From contig JABLXU010000035.1 in NCBI GenBank assembly GCA_013177805.1, forward strand, positions 1 to 64,000: DNA of 64,000 nucleotides, read 5' to 3'. Source of the stretch: Candidatus Omnitrophota bacterium. GTDB lineage: Bacteria; Hinthialibacterota; Hinthialibacteria; Hinthialibacterales; Hinthialibacteraceae. A program made the translations under genes and the position numbers. Numbering within the stretch: position 1 is the stretch's first letter; each line of letters starts with the position of its first letter. The notes below the pieces were generated by a model. It made no database searches. It was given only the letters and a program-made list of their open reading frames with translations, and had not been told where the DNA came from. Shown in pieces: positions 18,001 through 25,274 of the stretch.

Positions 18001-19919
18001 GCACGTGGCTCAACGTGGCCAGTCACGGCGTGCACGCGGAGTTCATTTACTACCGCTTCCGGCAGGACATGAAACTGGGTCCCACGCACGAAAATTATTA
18101 CGTGGGGAAAGATTACCAGGGCAATAAGGTGCCCTTCACGACCACCTTGGATTACATTGAGGAACAGACTAAAGAGAACCTATTGATCTTCCAATATGTG
18201 GACAGCGCGGTGTTTTATAACAATCTGGCGGGCAAAGTCAATTTGGAAGGGCCGGCCAAGGTCAAGATTCCCTTCGATGGCGTCCAGCTGACTTCCACCG
18301 CGCATATCCCGGCCGCCGCGATCCACTTGAACAATCCCGTCACGCTCGATTACTGGGGATTGGACCTGGTGCAACAATCCGGCACATCCTCGGCCGGTGT
18401 CATGAGCATCAAGACCGGACAGATTTTCCTGACCGCCGCCGGATTGCGGGAGGAACGCCATTTTGCCCGGCCGTTTTATCTGATCTGGGGTGAAATCCAA
18501 TCCAGCGGGCAACTAGGCCGGATGGTGTTCGATTATAATTCCGAAGGCCAGAAATTCGATGGATTCCAGTACGTGATGGAAGCCATCGGCCTTTCGCCTT
18601 GGGATCCCGCCGATGATGCGGACAAGAAGAAAGCGTTTCTGCAAACCGGTGGGACTGTGCATTTTGATTTCTTTGGCGCGAACTATTTCAATATCAAGGA
18701 TTACAACAATATATCCAAGCCCGACTATCCCTTTAACGGCCGCCGGATCGAATTGGCATCCGACACCGAATTCGGCACCCAGCCCACCGATCCGCACATT
18801 GGCCGGAATTGGGGCAATTCCTTTGGCGCGTTTGAATTCGACCTGGTCTACGATGACAATGATCAGGACGGCTTTTTCGGGACCGGCTCCATGGCCCTGG
18901 CGCCTGTGGAAGGCAGCCTGGCGGGGTCTATCGTCTTGTCCAGCACCCGTATTTGCATGAGCGGTTTCAGCGAGAGCGAAACAGCCCGGAATGATTTTAC
19001 CTTGGGGCCGGTGGCGCATTTCGGCACCATGGCCAACGCCGCCGCCTGCGCCTGTGTGGTCAACGGCCAGGTGGAGCGCATCCATCTTAATGCTGAACTG
19101 GAGACCGCCGCCAATGTCAATGTCCTATTACGCTCCGCGAATTATGTCAATCTGGAATGGGATCTGACGCCTTCCATTTCGGAACTGCGCATCAACGGCG
19201 ATATGTACCTCTCCCTGCTCGCGGGGACCGATGTCGAAGTCAGCGGTTCTGCCCGGTTCACAGTTAACCGGGACGAAGATTTTGTGGAAGGCGAACTGGA
19301 AGGCAAGTTCTCTTCCATCACCTTGTTCTCCGGCCTGGATGTGGAAGGCCGCCTGGAATGGCATCTCGGCGCGTTTACCAGTGTGGATTCCTACCAGTCG
19401 TTGCAGGGCCGCGTGGCGGTACAAATCTTGGCCCCGATCGGTGGCATGAACGAGGAAGGCGGTTTCTATCTGGGGATCAACGCCCCCAAGAGCAATGCCT
19501 GGGTCCTGCAAGACGCCGGCAGCCGGTATTCCCTCAACATGTCGCCCCTGCCGGACCGGCTCACTGGTTTTTATGGGTATTGCAAGAGTGGCGCCAGCAT
19601 CAACCTCTATATTGTTTCCGGCGGATACGAAGTCTATGTCGGTCTCGGCGCCTTTGTGGATCTAGGATTGCATCCCGGGGGCACCTCAGGCATTCCCGGC
19701 TTGCCGTTCGTGATCGGGAACCTGGGGATCCACATATGGGGTGATATCCTCGGCGGATTGGTATCCGCCGGGGCCTGGGGCAACCTGCAGCTGATCTTCC
19801 CCTATCCCTTCGGCTTCGAAGGCACGGTGGGATTGGAAGGATGCGTGTTGTGGGTGATCTGCGGTTCCGTGGACATCACCGTGGGATTGAATTCCGTGGA
19901 TGGTTTTTACATTGATTAA
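15078..19919 (+). CDS. Giant exported FG-GAP/integrin-like repeat protein of unknown function
   Basis: A 1,613-residue secreted protein. The signal peptide is residues 1-30 (SGLFVLFAVLALAMAGG). Residues about 40-430 form an FG-GAP beta-propeller: repeated calcium-loop blades DLNHDGVADVVLSFG (near 121), DFTGAGVHQLAVAQG (near 184), DLDNDGKDELVVGQG (near 253), DLNGDGWNEIIVASQ (near 311) and a weaker one near 386. The remaining 1,180 residues are rich in Gly, Ser, Thr and aromatic residues with few lysines, look all-beta, and match nothing I recognise; there is no obvious transmembrane segment. ATG 15078 with GGGGAGA seven bases upstream is chosen over the TTG-initiated extension at 14967. The next gene starts 24 bases after the stop and two exported proteins follow on the same strand, suggesting one surface-associated operon. 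Confidence 0.8.
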   Translation: MRIRIPSARFQKSGLFVLFAVLALAMAGGKPYRISEAVQTNESPPALTFAAAQIPGVEPYYDQLAVAQGLGGDTLINIRNLDPQLGAVTSITQAFSGAAGRFLEKIGGGAGRTTFLSSGDLNHDGVADVVLSFGPVLGEAEFPNIIVVRDSKTREVIGHSFVAFPAGRDSEVQYNGGEVRTAVGDFTGAGVHQLAVAQGRGGYGIIRLYQYSGKPAPNAWEVIGQFYGLPSNLVVQGENPEDRIPLTLAAGDLDNDGKDELVVGQGTGPKSQTIFHVLDINAKGGIEARHTYAGFVPRFRGNGGIETLVADLNGDGWNEIIVASQGNMRNFGDERDQAPLNLIGLIAPIVQEGTITGFRRFKGTSVFNAFREEVNPSGAISIAAGEFDGNPLNGQELVVGTGAYIMVKEGQVIYERPAPQSRYRFIKIEMDAETVLRISNAIGPGDGFPAFVDLANPKTGAVSVAVIPGYRIPPVLPNPPETIHLDGFVLAVDRYDSYRWEVSGSRISGASGIAWTSFDCVELPTIIGVIGDLQLITRTLRVVETVRNPAQEISLEQALFFDAKIRPNENLTLYLPSDMTFEKAVRADDLASRLKVDPSILGILVTKKGDIKVRFENITMNIGGDSTVGTAESGRAYYPTESPSPPVPASLKTAGFTVLLNNLEITTTTATADAELEFPPSFTSGVDCQPARVDLGVITITADCQFHGEYLDQPYGPWQVCDTGLVIQGTGFVADFSTTWSWPGWTGDPLLASWRGVILPSGETIPETIHVISNIGYLKAWYGFENALASASGLSASFVLKDSFSFGTLQPLGYTVTIEEGGFTMVNCGITSGLFTHGVIALPREAVLDPGKNQIRAAYTSLLVQNDMDLYSDSLVFTQDFVWGEFSRTSPEYMAYTAGQPKAAYFYLSGTFKPVYWPLDGAGNFVRPVLSPPETKLEEQNMQGVTVTQLETLTAFTPDTPGRDPLKFTGSGILSTWLNVASHGVHAEFIYYRFRQDMKLGPTHENYYVGKDYQGNKVPFTTTLDYIEEQTKENLLIFQYVDSAVFYNNLAGKVNLEGPAKVKIPFDGVQLTSTAHIPAAAIHLNNPVTLDYWGLDLVQQSGTSSAGVMSIKTGQIFLTAAGLREERHFARPFYLIWGEIQSSGQLGRMVFDYNSEGQKFDGFQYVMEAIGLSPWDPADDADKKKAFLQTGGTVHFDFFGANYFNIKDYNNISKPDYPFNGRRIELASDTEFGTQPTDPHIGRNWGNSFGAFEFDLVYDDNDQDGFFGTGSMALAPVEGSLAGSIVLSSTRICMSGFSESETARNDFTLGPVAHFGTMANAAACACVVNGQVERIHLNAELETAANVNVLLRSANYVNLEWDLTPSISELRINGDMYLSLLAGTDVEVSGSARFTVNRDEDFVEGELEGKFSSITLFSGLDVEGRLEWHLGAFTSVDSYQSLQGRVAVQILAPIGGMNEEGGFYLGINAPKSNAWVLQDAGSRYSLNMSPLPDRLTGFYGYCKSGASINLYIVSGGYEVYVGLGAFVDLGLHPGGTSGIPGLPFVIGNLGIHIWGDILGGLVSAGAWGNLQLIFPYPFGFEGTVGLEGCVLWVICGSVDITVGLNSVDGFYID

Positions 19920-19943
19920 ACCAACCGTTGAGGAGCGAATCCG

Positions 19944-22376
19944 ATGCGTATTTCCATTCGTCTCATAATTGCCGCGTTGCTGTTCCTCGGGACCGTTGCG
20001 GGTCCGCTTCGGGGGGAGAGCGCGTTGGAGGAAAAAATCCATGTGAGCATCGACACGGTGCAACCGCTCTTGATCAGGCGAACGACCACCAACGTATTGA
20101 CTTGGCCGGCCGTGAAGGGATTCACCCACTTCAATCTCTACCGCAAAAGCGAACCCTTCGGGGAGTATCCCCTGGAGCCCATCAATGGCAAAGAACCCAT
20201 CACGGCGTGGACGAACTGCGATGATATCAAAAATTTAATCCCGCAAGGCAGCTTGGAATGGAACCTGATTGAAGGCACGTTGGGTTCAGAGTCCTCCCCC
20301 TTTGATCCTTGCCTCATCAGCGGCATTCCACGCGATGGCACGCCTTTCGAACGGTTGCAGTTGTTGGCCCGGGGCAAATGGAAAATTGCCGTGGTGGCCG
20401 GTCAGGGATATATCGACAGCGTTGTGAGTATCGGGACGAGATATTATTATGAGTTGCGGGGAGTCGATCCCCGTCAGCGGGTAGAAGTGATCCTGGCTTC
20501 CGATATCTCCATCGTGGCGGGTACACCCGCCCCCCCGCCGCCTCCCGCTTCCCTCAGCGCGCAGGGAGGAGACAGCCGAATCCTGGTGACTTGGGAGGAT
20601 GTGGAGGGAGCGGCCGGTTTTTATGTCTACCGTTCCTCCACCGCGGTAGGGCCTTATAATGTGATCAACGAAACGCCCTTCACCACCCGGTTCGAGCAAG
20701 ACCTCAACGGGGATCCACTCCCCCTGCCCGCCAACGGGTATATCGATTACCAACGCTGGGATGAAAACGGCAATCCCATTACCCACATAGTGAACGGAAT
20801 CGTCTTTGCCGGTCCCGCCAACGGCGTTCCTTATTATTACAAAGTCGCCTGCACCAGCATGTTAGGCTATGTGGGGGATATGAGCACGGGTTTTGCCACC
20901 GCCACCCCCTCCGACCAAACTCCGCCCCGGACGCCTCAGGAAGTGTCCGTTACCGCCAACGATGCTCAAAACCAGTTGGAGTTGAAATGGGCCAAGGTGA
21001 CCCATGACACGGATAGCCATGCAGAAGCTTCCATTCAAGGTTACCGGGTATTCCGGTATGAGATCCCCGACAGCACTGAGGCGGTGCAGATCGGCGGCAT
21101 ATATCCCCAGCCGGCCGCCGGCATCCTCATGGTGACCGCGTTTGACAAGGATCCCATTCTCCGGCCTTTGTATGGCGAGCGAACCTTCTGGTACCGGATC
21201 GAGTGTATCGATGGCGCGGGCAATGTGGGCAGCCGATCCGCCGCCGCCGCCGGCTTCTTGAACGATGTCAGTCCGCCCGCCAGCCCCAAGGGCGTGACCG
21301 CCGAGGGATTCGAGGAATTCATCCGGGTCAGCTGGGACGTGAATCCCGAGCCGGATATGGATGGATACCTGATTTACCGCAGCCTGTGCGAATTCGGCGA
21401 TTGGACCTGTGTTTCGGAGGCCCGCCGGCAACGCGAGCGCCAGACCGATCAGAAGCCCAAAGAATGCCCGGAAGTCTTCAAATTAATCGGCTACGTCAGT
21501 CAGGCGGAAGCCATGGCGATCCGGGAAACCGGCATCCCTCCCTTTTTTGATGATACCACTGTCCCCGCCGGCTCCCCGCTTTGCTATGCCTATCTCGTGA
21601 AGGCTGTCGATCAACGGCAAAATCAGAGCGGTACCTTGCCGCCGGATCCCTCCAAGGAAATCATTGTTTGCCAGCGGTTGCGTGATAAGACCCCCCCTGA
21701 CCCGGCGGTGATTTCCCGCCTGGCAGCCAAAGACAGCCGGATCGAGATCGAATGGGTGGGCGCGCCGGTTCAGGATGTCGCCGCTTATCATGTGTACCGC
21801 GCGGAAGATGAATCCGGTCCATATAAGTGGGTGGGCGGCATGACTGTGGAAGTTCCCCCCGCCGTTCCGGTGCAACTGGGGGCTCCATATACCCCGCCGC
21901 CCGCCGTGGGATGCGATCAAATCCCGTTAGTGCCACGCGAGGACATGAGCGTCGGGACTTTAGTGGACAAGGATATCGCTCCGCATATCATTTATTGGTA
22001 CAAAGTAGTGGGGATCGACATTGTGGGCAATGAAGGCGAGTTGAATGCCGCCGTGCCGGTCAGCACGTTCACTTTCTCCACCCAACCACCTTCGATTCCG
22101 GTGATCACAGCCGTCGAAGCCCAATCGCCGGACTGTGCCTTGGCCGTCGAGTGGAATCCGGCGTTTAATCCCAGCTTGATCAGCGGTTTTGTGGTGTTCC
22201 GTAGCCGCCAGGCGGCTGGCACCTATTTGCAAATCAGCCCCATCGTCAAGGATAACCGCTATATCGACACTCACGTGGCGCGGGGTGTGGAATATTGGTA
22301 CAAGGTGCTGAAGATCGATGCCTTTGGCAATATGTCGCCGTTATCCTCAGCTAAAAACGGGATGGTGTCTCCTTGA
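19944..22376 (+). CDS. Exported multi-fibronectin-type-III-like protein
   Basis: An 810-residue secreted protein with a signal peptide at residues 1-27 (LIIAALLFLGTVAGPLRG). The mature part consists of repeated modules of about 100 residues with the FN3-like pattern LxVxWxxVxxAxxFYVYRS...GPYxxI...YYYKVxxxDxxGNxS, for example ILVTWEDVEGAAGFYVYRS, IRVSWDVNPEPDMDGYLIYRS and LAVEWNPAFNPSLISGFVVFRS, with Pro-rich spacers such as TPAPPPPPA. Such modules are adhesive or spacer domains in extracellular enzymes. No catalytic domain is seen. ATG 19944 has GAGGAG eight to nine bases upstream and lies 24 bases after the preceding stop. The neighbouring giant FG-GAP protein and protease-like protein are probable partners. 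Confidence 0.82.
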   Translation: MRISIRLIIAALLFLGTVAGPLRGESALEEKIHVSIDTVQPLLIRRTTTNVLTWPAVKGFTHFNLYRKSEPFGEYPLEPINGKEPITAWTNCDDIKNLIPQGSLEWNLIEGTLGSESSPFDPCLISGIPRDGTPFERLQLLARGKWKIAVVAGQGYIDSVVSIGTRYYYELRGVDPRQRVEVILASDISIVAGTPAPPPPPASLSAQGGDSRILVTWEDVEGAAGFYVYRSSTAVGPYNVINETPFTTRFEQDLNGDPLPLPANGYIDYQRWDENGNPITHIVNGIVFAGPANGVPYYYKVACTSMLGYVGDMSTGFATATPSDQTPPRTPQEVSVTANDAQNQLELKWAKVTHDTDSHAEASIQGYRVFRYEIPDSTEAVQIGGIYPQPAAGILMVTAFDKDPILRPLYGERTFWYRIECIDGAGNVGSRSAAAAGFLNDVSPPASPKGVTAEGFEEFIRVSWDVNPEPDMDGYLIYRSLCEFGDWTCVSEARRQRERQTDQKPKECPEVFKLIGYVSQAEAMAIRETGIPPFFDDTTVPAGSPLCYAYLVKAVDQRQNQSGTLPPDPSKEIIVCQRLRDKTPPDPAVISRLAAKDSRIEIEWVGAPVQDVAAYHVYRAEDESGPYKWVGGMTVEVPPAVPVQLGAPYTPPPAVGCDQIPLVPREDMSVGTLVDKDIAPHIIYWYKVVGIDIVGNEGELNAAVPVSTFTFSTQPPSIPVITAVEAQSPDCALAVEWNPAFNPSLISGFVVFRSRQAAGTYLQISPIVKDNRYIDTHVARGVEYWYKVLKIDAFGNMSPLSSAKNGMVSP

Positions 22377-22449
22377 TCCGGTGGAAATCCGCCGGGAGAC
22401 AGTTGGGTCTAAATCGAAACCGTGAATGCGCGAAGCAAGGATGAGATCC

Positions 22450-24102
22450 ATGAAGAACTTCGTCAAAACCAGCGACCGGATACGGATCGGATTGTTCCTG
22501 GCAGGAATGGTGATAGGTTCTCAGGCCGGCGCCCAACACTGGACCGCCGATAACGGGTGGGCGTTCCGCAATTTCGACACGGCCGAATTCAGCTGGGAAC
22601 TCTACCGCGATACCTTTATCGGCATTCCCCCAACCCGCGATCCCGCCGCCTCGGGATTCGATGTGCTCTTCTATGATTATGTGTACAAGAGCGAACTGGG
22701 GGCCAACGGCAATTGCTATGGCATGTCCCTCACGGCCCTCTTGATCCTAGAGAAAGGCGGGCATCTGGGTTTCTGCGCCCCTTGCGCCCAATATTCCGGT
22801 GACCTTTCCGCCACAGCGGCGGGTCCAACCGATCCGAGGCTGTACCGCGCTATCAACCAGATGCACGGCCACCAGGTCAATTTACCCTCCCTCAAGCAAT
22901 ACCTGGAGATCATTGCTCTGGCCAAAAACCGTGACGGACTCTTTGCGTTTGAGCAAGCCCAGTATTACGCGCTCCGTGATGATCCCGTGCTGGTCAGCAT
23001 CACCAAAAGTTTAAGCCCCATCGATGGCGGCCACACCATGGCTGTTATTTCCGCCCTCGACTTCGGCGTCAACGACAAGCGCATCTATCTTTACGATCCC
23101 AACCGCTCCTGGTATGATCCCGCCAGTCAGTCCTGGTACACGGGCGGCTCCAATTACATCCGCATCAAATCCGACCGCAGCTGGGAATTCGTGATGGCCG
23201 GGGGCACCACCTGGTCGGGAAATCCTTCCTCAGGCGGGAACATCATCATCACGCCCATTTCCCTGGCCGGCCCCCGCGCGCGCACGCCTAGCTCTATGGG
23301 CCTCAACGCCCTGACCTTTATCAACGAATTTTTTATCTACGGTTCGGGTTCGGACCTCGAACAAGTCACGAACTCGCAGGGTAAGCGCCTTTTCAAGCCG
23401 GGAACCAAAGAGATCGATACCGATCCCGCCACCGGATTACTCAACATCGTTCCCTTTTATCCGTCCGATCAGGGGGCGCCCTATGATTTTTCCATCTATT
23501 ACCAACTGGACAATCCGGGCGGCGAGCTGGACGTTCAAGTCCGGAACCGCGGCGGGTACCGCTTGGACATCGCGGGCATGCTCAGCCACTTGCGCCTTGA
23601 GGCGATCGGCGGCGAAGGCTCCGATATTTTCCGGATCCGGGATATGGGCACCGCCTCCCCCTCGCTTATTCTGTTCAACAATGCCGGGGCGCAAAGCTAC
23701 AACGCGACATTCACGCAGATCGTGAGACCGGGGCAGGAAGCCCGCGTTTTCAAGATGACCGGGCTGCAGTCGGAAGCCGGATTACCCGTCCAGATGCAAA
23801 TCGTCCAGAACCAGAGCGCGCTGGAACTCTTCAGCGAAAAAGCACACCTGGCATACAATTTGGAGATCGAACGCCGCCTTGTGGGCGGGGTGATCGACAC
23901 CGTCCGTCTGCCCGCGGTGCAACTCGATCCCGGCAATATCCAGGTCATCCGTCCACCGGACTGGAAAATCCTGAAACTGGATCCCAATCTCTTCCTGAAA
24001 CTCAATCCGCGGCCCATTGCGTTTCCCACGCCGCCGATTGGCGATTTGCTGCTCAGCGTGCCAGACGATGGACAGCCGGATCAGGCCGGGCAGGTTCGTT
24101 GA
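22450..24102 (+). CDS. Exported papain-like (C39-type) cysteine-protease-like protein
   Basis: A 550-residue secreted protein with signal peptide IGLFLAGMVIGSQAGA ending near residue 28. Residues about 35-260 look like a papain-fold peptidase: GNCYGMS places Cys89 at the head of a helix, GGHTMAV gives His195 at the start of a strand, and YLYDPN supplies Asp216/Asn218. That is the order and spacing of a Cys-His-Asp/Asn triad in C39-like enzymes. The C-terminal 250 residues are beta-rich and unassigned. In-frame ATGs lie at 22426, 22441 and 22450; the last has AAGGATGAG about nine bases upstream and gives a good signal peptide. It is the third gene of the 15-24 kb exported cluster. Protease activity is inference; it could process its neighbours or crosslink them as a transglutaminase-like enzyme. 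Confidence 0.72.
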   Translation: MKNFVKTSDRIRIGLFLAGMVIGSQAGAQHWTADNGWAFRNFDTAEFSWELYRDTFIGIPPTRDPAASGFDVLFYDYVYKSELGANGNCYGMSLTALLILEKGGHLGFCAPCAQYSGDLSATAAGPTDPRLYRAINQMHGHQVNLPSLKQYLEIIALAKNRDGLFAFEQAQYYALRDDPVLVSITKSLSPIDGGHTMAVISALDFGVNDKRIYLYDPNRSWYDPASQSWYTGGSNYIRIKSDRSWEFVMAGGTTWSGNPSSGGNIIITPISLAGPRARTPSSMGLNALTFINEFFIYGSGSDLEQVTNSQGKRLFKPGTKEIDTDPATGLLNIVPFYPSDQGAPYDFSIYYQLDNPGGELDVQVRNRGGYRLDIAGMLSHLRLEAIGGEGSDIFRIRDMGTASPSLILFNNAGAQSYNATFTQIVRPGQEARVFKMTGLQSEAGLPVQMQIVQNQSALELFSEKAHLAYNLEIERRLVGGVIDTVRLPAVQLDPGNIQVIRPPDWKILKLDPNLFLKLNPRPIAFPTPPIGDLLLSVPDDGQPDQAGQVR

Positions 24103-24165
24103 GTTTTTGAAGAATGGATTGGTGGATTAGACCGGGTGGTTTGAGCGTAGCACATAGTTAGGTAG

Positions 24166-24194
24166 GGTGGGCTCAAAGCGCTGCGTAGCCCACC
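24166..24194. repeat. Hairpin repeat GGTGGGCT...AGCCCACC
   Basis: Arms of 8 bases (24166-24173 and 24187-24194) around a 13-base loop containing AAGCGCTGCGT. This GTGGGCTCAAAGCGCTGCG...CCCACC layout is typical of dispersed intergenic palindromes found in many bacterial genomes. It lies between convergent genes. Confidence 0.5.
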
Positions 24195-24244
24195 GCAAGT
24201 CATTATTTCCTCACCCCGATGCGCAGACCCGGCTGAGGAAATGC

Positions 24245-24268
24245 AGGGGCACGTTGCAACGTGCCCCT
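24245..24268. repeat. Perfect 24-base palindrome (AGGGGCACGTTG/CAACGTGCCCCT)
   Basis: Two 12-base arms without mismatch or spacer at 24245-24256 and 24257-24268, flanked by further GC-rich bases. The GGGGCACG...CGTGCCCC layout resembles widespread intergenic palindromes in bacteria. It is next to the hairpin at 24166-24194 and between convergent genes, so it may also stop transcription, although no T-tract is present. Confidence 0.55.
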
Positions 24269-24330
24269 ACTTATATAACTGGCGGTCTCATAAAAACGGA
24301 ATTCATGAAGATGCAGGTGAGACGCCTTCC

Positions 24331-24972
24331 CTACAATTCTTGGATCCGGATCTTGCGCCACTTCACCCACGCGGGGGGATCGCCACGAAAACTGTGCACT
24401 TGCAGGCCGATGAATCCCTTCGGCGTCATGGAATCGCGCAGGTCGGCGATCAGGATGCCGTTGACCCAGGTCTTGATCGAGTCGCCCCGGCACTCCACCC
24501 GGTAGTGGTTCCATTCGCCTTTTTTGAACGCCTTCTGCTTCGCATCGTCGGCGCGGTCGGCGTCCGTGCTCAGCCAGCCCCGCCGCGCCTCATCATAAAT
24601 GAAGCCCGCGTTGCCGTTGGAAGCGATTTCCACCTGGTAGCCATGGACCCGGTAGTTCTGGTAATCCTTCAGGCTCTGGCTGCGGATCTGCACGCCGGAG
24701 TTGAGGCGGTCATCGAGCAGCACTTCGAATTCCAGGATGAAATCACCGTATTCCTTTTGCGTGCACAAGAATGAATTGGGGCTGCCTTCCGCCGTGGTCC
24801 CCACGATGACCCCATTCTCCACCGTGTATTTCGCCGTTCCGTTGATCTGCACCCAGCCGGACAGGTCTTTCCCGTTGAACAGCATCACCCAGTCCGATTC
24901 GGTTTCCGAGGCCAACGATACCACGTATGCGATACCCGCGCACAGCACCGCGACGATCATGATTTTTTTCAT
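24331..24972 (-). CDS. Exported DUF1080 (PF06439, 3-keto-disaccharide hydrolase-type) protein
   Basis: A 213-residue single-domain concanavalin-like jelly roll with a signal peptide (MIVAVLCAGIAYVVSLAS). Family marks are visible in order: LFNGKDLSGWVQ, YTVENGVIVGTT, DFILEFEVLLDDRLNSGVQIRS, GYQVEIASNGNAGFIYDE, KGEWNHYRVECRGDSIKTWVNG and FIGLQVHS. Members of this family act on 3-keto-glycosides in several gut and soil bacteria, usually with Gfo/Idh/MocA dehydrogenases such as the one at 1439-2734. GGAGGA lies eight bases upstream of the ATG. A second DUF1080 gene is at 59114. The domain assignment is secure; the substrate is unknown. Confidence 0.92.
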   Translation of the reverse strand: MKKIMIVAVLCAGIAYVVSLASETESDWVMLFNGKDLSGWVQINGTAKYTVENGVIVGTTAEGSPNSFLCTQKEYGDFILEFEVLLDDRLNSGVQIRSQSLKDYQNYRVHGYQVEIASNGNAGFIYDEARRGWLSTDADRADDAKQKAFKKGEWNHYRVECRGDSIKTWVNGILIADLRDSMTPKGFIGLQVHSFRGDPPAWVKWRKIRIQEL

Positions 24973-25274
24973 GGAAGTGATCCTCCTTTAAGGTCTGTGT
25001 TCATCTTAATTTCTGGAAGTAATGGATAACGCAAGACATCTTACAATTTTCAACCCCCTCCGAACCTCTCCCGATCTTCAGGGGAGGAATCTAATATGCC
25101 CCCAATCCCCTCTCCCTCTGGGAGAGGGCTAGGGTGAGGGAATTTTTGTAGAGGCAGATCTAGGTGTCCGCCCGGGTAGGTAAAGTGAATGGGATTGATT
25201 TTAACCATCCAGTACTCTCATCCAGGCTTAACCTTTTTTTCAATTATGCCATATGATCCATACTGGATATACGT
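24973..25274. other. Intergenic region carrying a GC-rich dispersed repeat
   Basis: About 300 bases without a gene between two minus-strand genes. The middle is occupied by the repeat listed at 25107-25145. The 25215-25270 stretch is AT-rich and shows no clear terminator. Confidence 0.4.
25107..25145. repeat. Dispersed palindromic repeat, best copy (CCCTCTCCC-TCT-GGGAGAGGG)
   Basis: A perfect 9-base stem (25108-25116 and 25120-25128) with a TCT loop, followed by CTAGGGTGAGGGAATTTTTG. The 3' part matches the copy at 50975-51020 almost base for base (GGGAGAGGG, AGGGTG, GGAAT, TTTTT). It is a REP-like intergenic element; degenerate relatives are near 306-345 and 61755-61797. Confidence 0.6.

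Noticed and set aside
24166-24268. Palindromes considered as insertion-sequence ends or attachment sites
   Set aside because: No transposase, integrase or target-site duplication is visible nearby.
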